The translations under genes were made by a program, and so were the position numbers. 64,000 bases of DNA. Source: Nocardioides sp. Root122. GTDB lineage: Bacteria; Actinomycetota; Actinomycetes; Propionibacteriales; Nocardioidaceae. Below, one piece after another: positions 45,140 to 54,420 of this stretch. The first letter of the stretch is position 1. Every line of letters starts with the position of its first letter. Below the pieces are notes generated by a model, which saw nothing but the letters and a program-made list of their open reading frames with translations, was not told the DNA's origin and ran no database searches. The stretch lies in the NCBI RefSeq assembly GCF_001425025.1, contig NZ_LMDE01000001.1, positions 602,751 through 666,750 of the forward strand, given 5' to 3'.

Positions 45140-47325
45140 TGAGCAACACCGCCACCGGCTACGACGTCGTCGCCGCCGAGGTGCACCGCAAGGCGCTGGA
45201 GAACGTCACCAAGGAGATGGCGGTCAGCCTCGTCCGTACGTGTGGATCGGCGATCGTCACCGAGGCCAAGGACTTCTCCACCTGCCTGCTCGACACCAAG
45301 CCCGAGCACATCAGTTTCATGACCCACGTGATCTTCCACCTCGCCTCGTCGCTCATCGGCACGCGTGCGATCGCCGACCTCACCCGTGACCAGGTGATCC
45401 GCCCGGGCGACGGCTGGATCGTCAACGACCCGCACACCGCCGGCGCGATGCACCAGGGTGACGTCTCGATCATCATGCCGACCTTCTACCGGAACGAGCA
45501 CGTCGGTTGGAGCTTCGCGGACATGCACGTCACCGACATCGGTGGCGTCGGCGTCTCCGCCTTCGCCCCCGGGGCCCGCGACGTCTACCAGGAGGGGCTG
45601 CGCTTCCCGCCGGTACGAATCATCCGCGACGGTGAGATGGACTCGCAGTGGGAGAGCTTCATCGCCGCCAACGTGCGCGCCAGCGACGAGGTGCTCAACG
45701 ACATCCGCAGCATGATCGCGGCCAACAACACCGCCTCGCGCAAGCTCGTCGACGTGCTCGACGAGTTCGGGCTTGAGCGGCACCGCCAGTTCAGCGAGGT
45801 CAACAAGGATCTCTCGGAGCGGGTGCTGCGCCAGCGCATCGAACGGATCCCGGACGGCGTCTACCATGCGCTTGACTGGAACGAGTTCGACGGCCACGAC
45901 GGACCGGACCAGCTCCTCGAGCTGAGTCTCAAGCTCCACGTCCGCGGCTCGAACCTGCACTTCGAGTACGCCGGCGTCCCACAGATCGACGCCTACATCA
46001 ACTCCACCCAGGGTGCGATGTGGGGTCAGACCATGTCCGGGTTGCTGACCGTGCTGGGCTACGGCGACCTCCCGCTGAACGGTGGCGTGTGGCGCCCCCT
46101 CTCCTTCGACCTCGGCCCCCAGGGCACGATCGTCAACTCGGTCCCACCCGCGCCCGTCAGCAATGCGCACTCGGAGGTCGGGCTCCGTGTCTCCAAGATG
46201 GTCAAGGACGCTCTGTCGCAGGCGCTCGCGCTCAGCGGCGACGAGGAGCTGCGCTCACGCGTAGCAGGCCAGGGCCAGGACGGGTACCCGGCGAACGCGA
46301 CCTTCGGGCCCAACCAGCACGGCGGCCACTCGGTCATGTTCTACACCGACAACGCCGTGGGGGAGGGCGGTGGAGCGCAGACTGTCGCGGACGGGCAGGA
46401 CGCCTACGGGTGCACGTGCCTCACGGGGTGCTCGATGGCCGACGTGGAGACCCACGAAGCGTCCGACCCGGTGCTGTTCCTGTGGCGTCGCATCGTTCCC
46501 AACTCGGGTGGGCCCGGCACCACTCGAGGGGGGCAGGGCCTCGAGCAGGCCTACACGATCCTCGGGGAGCACGGCGCCTCCGGCCCCGCCTTCAACGCCT
46601 GCGCGGAAGTGCCTCCCAGGGGATTCGGCGGCGGCCACCCCGCCTCGACCGGGAGCTTCTCGATCTACCGCGACACCAACGTCAGCGAGATGCTCGACGC
46701 TCAACGCCTCCCCGGTCGCGGCTCGATCATGGGTGACAACCCCCGGATCGCCTCCAAGATCACTCACACGACGATCCGACCCCACGACGTCTGGCTCGCG
46801 ACCTCGGGTGGCGGCGGTGGTCTGGGCGATCCGCTGCTGCGCGACCCGGCGCTGGTGGCCGCAGATGTGTCAGCGGACTATGTCTCGATCGCGCACGCGC
46901 GCGCGGCGTACGGCGTGGTGCTCGACCCTGATGCGCCCGACGGCGTCGACGGGGCAGCGACGGAGGCGGCGCGCGCCGACATCCGACGCGACCGGATCGG
47001 TGTCGAGCCGACCCTCCCGCAGGCGCTCCCGAGCAACGGTGTCGGTGTCGCGCTGGTGCGTGACGACGCCGGCACGTGGGGCTGCGGCTACTGCGGCACT
47101 GGCTTGGGACGGACTGGATGGCGGGAGCAGGCCGTCCTGCGCGAGCGCGGGGTCTCCGAGAGGTACGCCGAGCTCGACATGAACGTTCGGCTCAGGCTGG
47201 AGGAACCAGCCGTGCAGTTGCGGGAGTACTTTTGCCCGACCTGTGCCGGAGCGCTCACCGTCGATGTCGTGACCGCCGGCACGCCTACCGTTGCTGAGCC
47301 CTCTATGGTCTCATCTGAGGGATGA
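45139..47325 (+). CDS. HyuB-type subunit with fused zinc-ribbon tail (acetone-carboxylase-like)
   Basis: 728 residues. The HyuB domain (1-about 600) shows LVRTCGSAIVTEAKDFSTCLLD, DGWIVNDPHTAGAMHQGDVSIIMP, HVTDIGGVGVSAFAPGARDVYQEGL, and a GGGGGLGDPLLRDP C-terminal loop. After about residue 610 comes an extra domain with two Cys pairs, WGCGYCGTGL and YFCPTCAGAL, resembling the gamma subunit of acetone carboxylases. This supports a ketone carboxylase over a hydantoinase (inference). It belongs to an operon with hyuA, followed by the GntR gene. Confidence 0.85.
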   Translation: MSNTATGYDVVAAEVHRKALENVTKEMAVSLVRTCGSAIVTEAKDFSTCLLDTKPEHISFMTHVIFHLASSLIGTRAIADLTRDQVIRPGDGWIVNDPHTAGAMHQGDVSIIMPTFYRNEHVGWSFADMHVTDIGGVGVSAFAPGARDVYQEGLRFPPVRIIRDGEMDSQWESFIAANVRASDEVLNDIRSMIAANNTASRKLVDVLDEFGLERHRQFSEVNKDLSERVLRQRIERIPDGVYHALDWNEFDGHDGPDQLLELSLKLHVRGSNLHFEYAGVPQIDAYINSTQGAMWGQTMSGLLTVLGYGDLPLNGGVWRPLSFDLGPQGTIVNSVPPAPVSNAHSEVGLRVSKMVKDALSQALALSGDEELRSRVAGQGQDGYPANATFGPNQHGGHSVMFYTDNAVGEGGGAQTVADGQDAYGCTCLTGCSMADVETHEASDPVLFLWRRIVPNSGGPGTTRGGQGLEQAYTILGEHGASGPAFNACAEVPPRGFGGGHPASTGSFSIYRDTNVSEMLDAQRLPGRGSIMGDNPRIASKITHTTIRPHDVWLATSGGGGGLGDPLLRDPALVAADVSADYVSIAHARAAYGVVLDPDAPDGVDGAATEAARADIRRDRIGVEPTLPQALPSNGVGVALVRDDAGTWGCGYCGTGLGRTGWREQAVLRERGVSERYAELDMNVRLRLEEPAVQLREYFCPTCAGALTVDVVTAGTPTVAEPSMVSSEG

Positions 47326-47388
47326 GGGGATCATGACCCACAAGTGGCAGACCCGGCCGCGGACGACCGGTGACGGTGGGAAAAGAGC

Positions 47389-48072
47389 ATGAGATCCAAC
47401 GGAATGACCAAGCGCGACCAGGTCGCGCAGCAGCTGCGTGACCTAATCGCCTCGGGCGAGATTCCCCGGGGCTCACGGGTCCGCCAGGACGAGCTGGCCG
47501 AGCGGTTCGACGTGAGCATCACGCCGATCCGAGAGGCGATCCGGCTGCTCCACGCCGAGGGGATCCTCGTCGGCGAACCCCGCAAGGGCGTACGCGTCGC
47601 TGCCGCCAGCCCCGACCGACTCCGGTCCACCTACGTCGTCCGGCGCCTGCTCGAGACCCATGCGATGCAGCGTGCGGCTCGTCGGATGTCGGCGATGGAC
47701 TTCCGTCGTGCCGAGGATCTCGCGGGCCGGATGGAGAAGGCCTATGAGTCCGGGGACCACACGCTCGTCGGTGCGTTGAACCGCGACTTCCACTTCACCT
47801 TCTACGACAACTGCGGTCTGCCCGGCCTCGTCGAGGAGATCGAGGCCCTGTGGCAGAACTTCCCGTGGGACGTGATGAAGGTGCTGTCGGACAGGACGCC
47901 CGAGTCATTGCGCGAGCACCGGCGGTTGCTGGCGGCAGCGGCCGCGGCGGACAACGATGCGATAGAGCGACACGTCGGCGAACATCTCTGGGGCAGCTAC
48001 CGCAGGCTGATCGAGCACCTCACCGGTCAAGAACCTCCCGCTGACCCGTTCGACGTCGACGTCCCCGACTGA
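47389..48072 (+). CDS. GntR/FadR-subfamily (FCD) regulator of the catabolic block
   Basis: 227 residues from ATG 47389. Winged helix: RDQVAQQLRDLIASGEIPRGSRVRQDELAERFDVSITPIREAIRLLHAEGILV. The FCD effector domain has metal-binding His and Asp positions (NRDFHFTFYD, LREHRRLLAAAAAADNDAIERHVGEHLWGSY). FCD regulators respond to small organic acids. Located between the two arms of the block, it is the obvious candidate regulator of the promoters at 42.9 and 54.4 kb. Confidence 0.92.
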   Translation: MRSNGMTKRDQVAQQLRDLIASGEIPRGSRVRQDELAERFDVSITPIREAIRLLHAEGILVGEPRKGVRVAAASPDRLRSTYVVRRLLETHAMQRAARRMSAMDFRRAEDLAGRMEKAYESGDHTLVGALNRDFHFTFYDNCGLPGLVEEIEALWQNFPWDVMKVLSDRTPESLREHRRLLAAAAAADNDAIERHVGEHLWGSYRRLIEHLTGQEPPADPFDVDVPD

Positions 48073-48095
48073 TCCTTGCAGCCGGGAGCCGGCAG

Positions 48096-49055
48096 TCACC
48101 CTTCGACGGCGGTTCGTCGCGCCTCCAGTGCATCCCGGTACAACCGTCCGGCGCGGTAGGACGAGCGGACCAGCGGACCCGAGAGCGCGCCGGCGAAGCC
48201 GATCTCGTCGGCCTCGGCCTTGAGCTCGACAAACTCCTCCGGCTTGACCCACCGCTCGACGGGGTGGTGCCGGGGGGAGGGGCGGAGGTACTGGGTGATG
48301 GTGATCAGCTCGCAGCCGGCCTCGTGGAGGTCGCGCAGCGCCTGGCTGACCTCCTCGCGGGTCTCGCCCATGCCGAGGATGAGGTTGGACTTGGTCACCA
48401 GACCGAAGTCGCGCGCCTGGGTGATCACGTCGAGCGAGCGGTCGTAGCGGAAGGCCGGGCGGATCCGCTTGAAGATCCGCGGGACCGTCTCCACGTTGTG
48501 CGCGAGCACCTCGGGACGCGACTCGAAGACCTCCTGGAGGAGGTCGGGCTTGCCGTTGAAGTCGGGGATCAGGTTCTCCACCCCGGTGGCGCCCTCGTCG
48601 TTGTCAGCGGTGAGCTCGTGGATCGCGCGGACCGTCTCGGCGTAGAGCCAGGCGCCGCCGTCGGGCAGGTCGTCGCGGGCGACGCCGGTGATCGTGGCGT
48701 AGCGCAGCTGCATCTTCTGCACCGACTCGGCCACGCGGCGCGGCTCGTCACGGTCGAGCGGCTGCGGCTTGCCGGTGTCGATCTGGCAGAAGTCGCAGCG
48801 TCGGGTGCACTGGTCGCCGCCGATGAGGAAGGTGGCTTCGCGGTCCTCCCAGCACTCGAAGATGTTGGGGCAGCCGGCCTCCTGGCACACCGTGTGCAGG
48901 CCCTCGGACTTCACCAGATTCTGCAGGGAGGTGTACTCAGGACCCGTCTTGGCGCGGGTCTTGATCCACTCCGGCTTGCGCTCGATCGGAGTCTCCGCGT
49001 TGCGGACTTCGAGTCGGAGGAGCTTGCGTCCTTCAGGCATGGGCGATGGCGTCAT
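48096..49055 (-). CDS. lipA: Lipoyl synthase (island-encoded)
   Basis: 319 residues from ATG 49055, which overlaps the upstream stop (ATG 49040 also possible). A radical SAM enzyme inserting two sulfurs into octanoyl domains. Both clusters are intact: auxiliary [12 protein letters not shown] and radical-[11 protein letters not shown]. The C-terminal RSSYRAG motif is present. It is the last gene of the overlapping operon and presumably lipoylates the carrier protein at 54104. No lipB or lplA is seen in the window. Confidence 0.95.
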   Translation of the reverse strand: MTPSPMPEGRKLLRLEVRNAETPIERKPEWIKTRAKTGPEYTSLQNLVKSEGLHTVCQEAGCPNIFECWEDREATFLIGGDQCTRRCDFCQIDTGKPQPLDRDEPRRVAESVQKMQLRYATITGVARDDLPDGGAWLYAETVRAIHELTADNDEGATGVENLIPDFNGKPDLLQEVFESRPEVLAHNVETVPRIFKRIRPAFRYDRSLDVITQARDFGLVTKSNLILGMGETREEVSQALRDLHEAGCELITITQYLRPSPRHHPVERWVKPEEFVELKAEADEIGFAGALSGPLVRSSYRAGRLYRDALEARRTAVEG

Positions 49056-49957
49056 CGACGCCCCGCTGCGGCTCGCGCGAGAACGACGGCGGCCTGCTTG
49101 CGCGTCGCCTCGTCGACCATCTCGCCATCGAGCACGACTGCCCCACGTGGGGCAGTGGTCGAGGCAATCACCGCCTCGGCCACGGCGACCTCCTCGGCAG
49201 AAGGGGTAAACACCCGGTTCACCACCTCCAATTGGTCGGGATGGAGCACCCACTTCCCGTCGAACCCGAGTGCAGCGCTGCGCGTGGCGGACCTGGCAAG
49301 CCCCTCTGAGTCGAGGATCGCGACGTACGGGCCGTCGAGCGACGCCTTGCCGTGTGCCCGTGCTGCGACGGCTATGCGCATGAGTGCGAAGTCGAAGGCG
49401 CAGGCCACCACATCGGCGGTGTCCTCCCCGCCGATCCTGGTCCGCAGGCCGAGGCTCGCGGTGAAGTCGACGGGACCGAAGGCCAGTGTGGACACGCGCG
49501 AGTGGGACGCAAGCAGGTCGACGGCCATCAGGCCGGCGGCGTCCTCCACCTGCACCTGGACCCCGATCGTGCCGGCCTGCATCCCGGCAGCACGCTCATG
49601 GCGGGCCAGCACCTCGTCGACGGCGTCGAGGGTCTGCAGGTCGTGGACCTTGGGGACGACCACCTCGGACAGGAAAGGTGCACAGGCGGCGAGGGCGGCG
49701 AGGTCGGCCTCAGCCCATGGGCCGCCGTATGCATTGATGCGGACTGCCAGGCTGCGTGCGCGCCAGCAACCGCCGGCAACGGCGTCGACGGCGGCGACGG
49801 CGGCGGACCGCGCCGTCGCCTTGAGGTCGGCCGCCACCGAGTCCTCGAGGTCGAGGATCACCTGGTCGACCGGGAGGTCACGGGCGCGCTCGATGAAACG
49901 TGGGACGGACGCGGGGAGGCAGAGGGCCGAACGGACCGTCCGAGGCGGCGCGCTCAT
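49052..49957 (-). CDS. CitE-like CoA-ester lyase (HpcH/HpaI family)
   Basis: 301 residues. A TIM-barrel lyase: [32 protein letters not shown] with the metal-binding Glu/Asp, [26 protein letters not shown], and [19 protein letters not shown]. Stand-alone CitE homologues cleave malyl-, methylmalyl- or citramalyl-CoA to acyl-CoA and glyoxylate or pyruvate. It overlaps both neighbouring genes by four bases. Confidence 0.88.
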   Translation of the reverse strand: MSAPPRTVRSALCLPASVPRFIERARDLPVDQVILDLEDSVAADLKATARSAAVAAVDAVAGGCWRARSLAVRINAYGGPWAEADLAALAACAPFLSEVVVPKVHDLQTLDAVDEVLARHERAAGMQAGTIGVQVQVEDAAGLMAVDLLASHSRVSTLAFGPVDFTASLGLRTRIGGEDTADVVACAFDFALMRIAVAARAHGKASLDGPYVAILDSEGLARSATRSAALGFDGKWVLHPDQLEVVNRVFTPSAEEVAVAEAVIASTTAPRGAVVLDGEMVDEATRKQAAVVLARAAAGRR

Positions 49958-50649
49958 GACCGCGGGGCGAGCGTGGTGGCCTGCAGCTCGTCGTCGACGC
50001 TCGCGAGGAACCGTGCCGCGTCCGCGCCATACACGATCCGGTGGTCGGCGGTGATCGTCAGTGACATCACGTGCGCCACGCCGACGGTGCCGTCCTCGAA
50101 GGTGGCGACCCTGCGGACCCGCCCCACCGCCAGGATCGCAGCCTGGGGCACGTTGATCATCGCGGTGAAGCTGTCAACGCCCAGCATGCCCAGGTTGGAG
50201 ATGGTGAACGTGGCGCCCGAGAGGTCCGCGGCTGCGACGGCTCCCGTGCGCACCGCCTCAGCGAGGCGAGCGGTCTCGCGGCCGATCTCTTCGAGCGGGA
50301 GTCGGTCCGCAGCCTTCACCACAGGCACGAGCAACCGGTCACCGGCGGCCACGGCCACGCCGACGTTCACCTCGTCGTTGAGGACGAAGCCGGCTGGGTC
50401 ATAGCTCCCGTTGACTCGGGGGTGCTCGCGCAACGCGCGGGCGACGCACGCGACCAGGACGTCGTTGAGTGACGCCGGACGGTCTCCCGCGGCCTTGACC
50501 TGCGCGCGCTGTCGGACGAGTCGCGTCACGTCCACGTCACGCGTGGCGGTGAAGATGGGCACCGCTTGCGCCTCGGTCATCCGGCGAGCGATCACCTTCT
50601 GGGTCGGGGTCAGTTGGGACGGGTGTCGTTGCATCGCCATCTCGGTCAT
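49954..50649 (-). CDS. E2 acyltransferase catalytic core lacking a lipoyl domain
   Basis: 231 residues, only the 2-oxoacid dehydrogenase acyltransferase domain plus a short remnant of the peripheral-subunit segment (QLTPTQKVIARRMTEAQ). Core motifs: FTATRDVDVTRL, PRVNGSYDPAGFVLNDEVNVGVAVAAGDRLLVPVV, TFTISNLGMLGVDSFTAMINVPQAAILAVG and TADHRIVYGADAARFL with the catalytic His; the usual HxxxDG Asp is Tyr. Typical E2 proteins are 400-600 aa with one or more lipoyl domains. Here the lipoyl domain is a separate gene at 54104. Confidence 0.88.
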   Translation of the reverse strand: MTEMAMQRHPSQLTPTQKVIARRMTEAQAVPIFTATRDVDVTRLVRQRAQVKAAGDRPASLNDVLVACVARALREHPRVNGSYDPAGFVLNDEVNVGVAVAAGDRLLVPVVKAADRLPLEEIGRETARLAEAVRTGAVAAADLSGATFTISNLGMLGVDSFTAMINVPQAAILAVGRVRRVATFEDGTVGVAHVMSLTITADHRIVYGADAARFLASVDDELQATTLAPRS

Positions 50650-52097
50650 GCCAGCTCCTCCAGCACTACGCAGACGTTCTTCGTCTGCAGGTACGAGTTG
50701 AGGCCCTCGACGCCCTTCTCCCGGCCGAACCCGCTCTTGCCGTAGCCGCCGAACGGCAGCTCGACGCCGCCGGCCGCGCCGTACCCGTTGACGAAGACCT
50801 GTCCGGAGCGCAGGGCCGAGGCCACGCGGTGCGCCCGGGACACGTCACGGGTCCAGACGCCGCACACCAGCCCGTAATCGGTGCCGTTCGCCAGCCGGAT
50901 CGCCTCCTCCTCGGTATCGAAGGGAAGGACGGTGAGCACGGGGCCGAAGATCTCCTCGCGTGCGACGCGCGAGTCCGGAGCCGCGTCGTCGATGAGAGTC
51001 GGTGCGTAGAAGCTGCCCCTACCCAGGGCGCCGTCGGTGAGGACCTCGCCACCACAGACGACGGAGGCCTCTGAGCGCACGCTCTCGACGAAGCCCGAGA
51101 CCATCTCGAGCTGGCGGGACGTGATCAGCGGTCCCATGTCGGGATCGTCCACTCCGCGGCCGACGGTCACCTGTGCGAACTCCTTCATCAGCCACTCGAC
51201 CGCCTGGCGGTGGAGGCTTCGGTGCACGATCAGCCGGGTCGCGGCGGAGCAGGTCTGACCGGCGTTCTGGAGGATCGCGTTCCGCACGACGGGCAGGGCG
51301 CGCGCCAGGTCGCAGTCGTCGAAGAGCAGGTTGGGACACTTGCCGCCCAACTCAAGGGTCACGGGAACGATGTTGCTCGCCGCGGCGGCCATCACTGCCG
51401 AGCCGGTCGCGACTGACCCTGTGAACGTAACCTGGTCGATGCGGGGGTGGCCGGCCAGCGCAGCACCGGCCTCGGCGCCCAGACCGGGTACGACGTTGAG
51501 AAGTCCCTCCGGGAGACCGGCGTCGCGGGCGATGACAGCGAGCTGGACGAGGGAGAGCGGCGCCTGCTCGGCCGGCTTGACGACGACGGCGTTGCCCGCG
51601 GCCAGCGCGGCAGCGGCGCCGCGGGAGCCGATCTGGAGAGGGTAGTTCCACGGCACGATCTGGCCGCTCACGCCCAGTGGCTCGCGCACGGTGTAGTCGA
51701 GGTAGCCGGGACCCATCGGCATGCTGGTCCCGAACAGCTTGTCGGCGAGGCTGGCGTAGAACGAGAAGTATCGCGAGGTCGTCGCGACGTCTCCCCGTGC
51801 CTGGGCGAGCGGCTTGCCTGTGTCGAGCGACTCGACCCGGGCCAGCTCCTCGTGGTGCTCGGCGACGGCGTCGCTGATCGACTGCAGCACCTCGCCGCGG
51901 TCCCGGGGGGTCATCCTGGCCCACGCCGGCTGCGCTCTGCGCGCACTGTCGACGGCGGCGTCGACGTCCGAAGCCCTGCCGCGCGCGACGTCGGCGAGGA
52001 CCTCGCCGGTCGCGGGGTCGATGGTCTCGAAGGTCTGACCGTCGGCGGCGTCCACGGGCTCGTTGCCGACGAATGCACGTGCCTCAAACTGCGACAT
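50646..52097 (-). CDS. NAD(P)-dependent aldehyde dehydrogenase
   Basis: 483 residues. Complete ALDH superfamily set: QIVPWNYPLQIGSRGAAAALAAGN, FTGSVATGSAVM, general-base Glu in TLELGGKCPN, nucleophile Cys in NAGQTCSAATR, EEIFGPVLTVLPF and the terminal LPFGGYGKSGFGREKG. It is placed between E1beta and E2 genes, and would oxidise the aldehyde released by the dehydrogenase complex or by the lyase (inference). Confidence 0.93.
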   Translation of the reverse strand: MSQFEARAFVGNEPVDAADGQTFETIDPATGEVLADVARGRASDVDAAVDSARRAQPAWARMTPRDRGEVLQSISDAVAEHHEELARVESLDTGKPLAQARGDVATTSRYFSFYASLADKLFGTSMPMGPGYLDYTVREPLGVSGQIVPWNYPLQIGSRGAAAALAAGNAVVVKPAEQAPLSLVQLAVIARDAGLPEGLLNVVPGLGAEAGAALAGHPRIDQVTFTGSVATGSAVMAAAASNIVPVTLELGGKCPNLLFDDCDLARALPVVRNAILQNAGQTCSAATRLIVHRSLHRQAVEWLMKEFAQVTVGRGVDDPDMGPLITSRQLEMVSGFVESVRSEASVVCGGEVLTDGALGRGSFYAPTLIDDAAPDSRVAREEIFGPVLTVLPFDTEEEAIRLANGTDYGLVCGVWTRDVSRAHRVASALRSGQVFVNGYGAAGGVELPFGGYGKSGFGREKGVEGLNSYLQTKNVCVVLEELA

Positions 52098-53100
52098 GCT
52101 GGGTGCGTCCCTTCTCCATTACGTTGCGGACCGCGGTCATGACGTCGTGGACCTGGGGCAGGACCTCCCGCTCGAGCGGCCCGGCGTACGGGATCGGCGT
52201 GTCGGCAGCGGTGACGCGGATGGGCGCGGTCCGCAGGCTGCCCCACGCCGCGTCGATGACACGCGCCACGACCTCGCTTGCGTATCCGCCCGCACGGGCG
52301 CCCTCGCTGACCACGACGAGCCGACCGGTCTTGGCGATCGAGGTGACGATCGTGTCGAGGTCGAGCGGCTTGAGCGTGCGCGGGTCGATGACCTCGACGT
52401 CGATGCCTTCGGGCTCGAGCTTGCGTGCCACCTGCAGCGCCAGCGGCACGCCACCGGAGATCGCCACAACGGTGACGTCGTCGCCCTCGCGCTTCACGTC
52501 GGCGACGCCGATCGGGACGACGTAGTCGCCGGTCGGAACCTCACCGGTCCGCGTGTAGAGGAGCCGCTTCTCGAGCATCAGGGTGGGGTTGTCGTCCCGG
52601 ATCGCAGCCTTGAGGAGTCCCTTGGCGTCGTAGGGCGTCGACGGCATGATCACCACGAGGCCTGGGGTGTGGACGAACCACGACTCCAGGGACTGGGAGT
52701 GCTGGGCTGCAAGCCCCACGCCGTTGGCGATCGGGCCACGCACGACCAGCGGAACGGTGACGGCGCCGCCCGACATGTAGCGCCACTTCGCGGCGTGGTT
52801 GACCAGCTGGTCCATGGCCAGGGTGACGAAGTCGAAGTGCTGCAGCTCCACGACGGGCCGCGAGCCCACCAGCGCAGCGCCGACACCGGCCCCGGAGATG
52901 GCGGCTTCGGAGATTGGCGAGTCGATCACCCGGGCTGCGCCGAAGCGCGGCAGCAGACCCTTCGTCACACCGAACAGCCCGCCGTTGCGAGCGATGTCCT
53001 CCCCGATCGCGAAGACGCGATCGTCCCGCTCCATCTCCTCGTGCATCGCCTCGTTGAGGGCTTCGGACATGCTGATCGTCCGCATCATGTTCTCGCTCAT
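52084..53100 (-). CDS. Acetoin/pyruvate dehydrogenase-type E1 component, beta subunit
   Basis: 338 residues. Transketolase-like Pyr domain: SMSEALNEAMHEEMERDDRVFAIGEDIARNGGLFGVTKGLL, RVIDSPISEAAISGAGVGAALVG, RPVVELQHFDFVTLAMDQLVNHAAKWRYMSGG; C-terminal domain EGIDVEVIDPRTLKPLDLDTIV. It pairs with E1alpha upstream in the operon (ATGA overlap) to form the alpha2beta2 thiamine-diphosphate enzyme. Confidence 0.93.
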   Translation of the reverse strand: MSENMMRTISMSEALNEAMHEEMERDDRVFAIGEDIARNGGLFGVTKGLLPRFGAARVIDSPISEAAISGAGVGAALVGSRPVVELQHFDFVTLAMDQLVNHAAKWRYMSGGAVTVPLVVRGPIANGVGLAAQHSQSLESWFVHTPGLVVIMPSTPYDAKGLLKAAIRDDNPTLMLEKRLLYTRTGEVPTGDYVVPIGVADVKREGDDVTVVAISGGVPLALQVARKLEPEGIDVEVIDPRTLKPLDLDTIVTSIAKTGRLVVVSEGARAGGYASEVVARVIDAAWGSLRTAPIRVTAADTPIPYAGPLEREVLPQVHDVMTAVRNVMEKGRTQHVAV

Positions 53101-54107
53101 GCGAGTCGCATCTCCTTGGTCCAGTGGGAGGACGCGTAGACGTCCTCGAAGGCGGTCTCGGGGTCGGGCTGTTCGTCGTTGACGGCGTGCTCGGTGGCGG
53201 CTTCGATGGCGGCGCGAGCGCGCACACGGGTCTCCGCGACCGCCTCATCAGTGAGCTCGCCGGTGGAGATGGACCTGCGGACGAGCGCCTCGATCGGGTC
53301 GCGCTCCGCCCATGCCGCGAGCTCTTCCGTTGTGCTGGTCTCACCGGTGGCGAACGCGGAGTGCGCGCTCATGCGGTGGGTCTTCGCCTCGATGAGGGTC
53401 GGACCGGCGCCCGACCGGGCACGCGCAACCGCCTCGTCGGCTGCCGCTCGTACGGCGTGGACGTCGTTGCCGTCGACGGTGACACCCGGGAACCCGTAGC
53501 CGGCCGCGCGGGTCGAGATGTCGTCGATCCGCATCGTGGAGCTGGCGCGGGTCGAGAGGGCCCAGCCATTGTTCTCGCAGACGAAGACCACCGGTGCATC
53601 CAGCACGCTCGCGAGGTTGCACGCCTCGTGGAAGCTGCCCTCGTTGGCGGCGCCGTCCCCGAAGAAGCAGGCGACCACCGTGTCCCGGCCTTGCAGTCGT
53701 GAGGCATAGGCAGCGCCGACAGCGATGGCGTGGGATCCGCCGACGATGCCGTCCGCTCCGAGCATGCCGTGCTCCATCGCCGTGATGTGCATGCTGCCGC
53801 CCTTGCCGCGGCAGTAGCCGCTCTTGCGACCGAGCACCTCGGCCAGCATCCGGGAGGGGTCGAGTCCGCGCGCCAGGCAGTGACCGTGCCCCCGATGGGT
53901 GGAGGTGATCAGGTCCTGGTCGCCCAGTGCCGAGATGATCCCCGTGGCGATCGCCTCCATCCCGATGTATGGATGAGCCGAGCCGCGCACCAGCTTCTGG
54001 TTGTAGAGCTCGACTACGCGCTCGTCGAAGTAGCGGATGAGTTGCATCGTGAAGAGAGCGTCGCCGGCATCGAGGGTCGTCCCGGGGGTCGCTCGACCGG
54101 AGGTCAC
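53097..54107 (-). CDS. Acetoin/pyruvate dehydrogenase-type E1 component, alpha subunit
   Basis: 336 residues from GTG 54107. Signatures of AcoA/PdhA proteins: THRGHGHCLARGLDP, GRKSGYCRGKGGSMH, and the ThDP motif GDGAANEGSFHEACNLASVLDAPVVFVCENN. KTHRMSAHS lies near the C-terminus. The GRKSGYCRGKGGSMH region favours acetoin-dehydrogenase-like enzymes over housekeeping pyruvate dehydrogenase (inference). No E3 gene accompanies it. Confidence 0.92.
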   Translation of the reverse strand: MTSGRATPGTTLDAGDALFTMQLIRYFDERVVELYNQKLVRGSAHPYIGMEAIATGIISALGDQDLITSTHRGHGHCLARGLDPSRMLAEVLGRKSGYCRGKGGSMHITAMEHGMLGADGIVGGSHAIAVGAAYASRLQGRDTVVACFFGDGAANEGSFHEACNLASVLDAPVVFVCENNGWALSTRASSTMRIDDISTRAAGYGFPGVTVDGNDVHAVRAAADEAVARARSGAGPTLIEAKTHRMSAHSAFATGETSTTEELAAWAERDPIEALVRRSISTGELTDEAVAETRVRARAAIEAATEHAVNDEQPDPETAFEDVYASSHWTKEMRLA

Positions 54108-54349
54108 TCCGAGACCTCGAACTCAGCGATGGCGTCGCCGATCTCGACCTCGTCGCCCACGACGGCAACGATCCTGCTGAGGATCCCGTCGTGTGCGGAC
54201 TCGATCTCGGACGCGGACTTCTCGGCTTCGACCTCCAGCAGGACCTCGCCTGCAGCGACTGTGTCGCCCTCGTTCTTGAACCACGCCGTCACGACCGCCT
54301 GCGCGGCGTCACCGCCGGCGAGCGCTTCCAATGTCTGGGTCTTCTTCAT
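54104..54349 (-). CDS. Free-standing lipoyl (biotinyl/lipoyl) carrier protein
   Basis: 81 residues from ATG 54349. A single hammerhead domain: VVTAWFKNEGDTVAAGEVLLEVEAEKSASEIESAHDGILSRIV, with the modified Lys in EAEKSA, the ExDKxxxE-type lipoylation context rather than biotinyl MKM. It is the first gene of the overlapping operon and replaces the lipoyl arm missing from the E2 core at 49954. Confidence 0.9.
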   Translation of the reverse strand: MKKTQTLEALAGGDAAQAVVTAWFKNEGDTVAAGEVLLEVEAEKSASEIESAHDGILSRIVAVVGDEVEIGDAIAEFEVSE

Positions 54350-54373
54350 GGTTGACACGGTATGAGGCCGGAA

Positions 54374-54395
54374 GTATCTTTCGCAAGAGGAATGC
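54374..54395. promoter_or_regulatory. Candidate GntR operator at the lipoyl-carrier/CoA-transferase divergent promoters
   Basis: GTATCTTTCGCAAGAGGAATGC, the counterpart of 42917-42937, is followed by the AT-rich ATTATTTTC. It lies in the 71 bp between the divergent starts at 54349 and 54421, so one bound regulator could control both transcripts. Confidence 0.5.
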
Positions 54396-54420
54396 ATTAT
54401 TTTCTAGCAAGGGTACTTCA

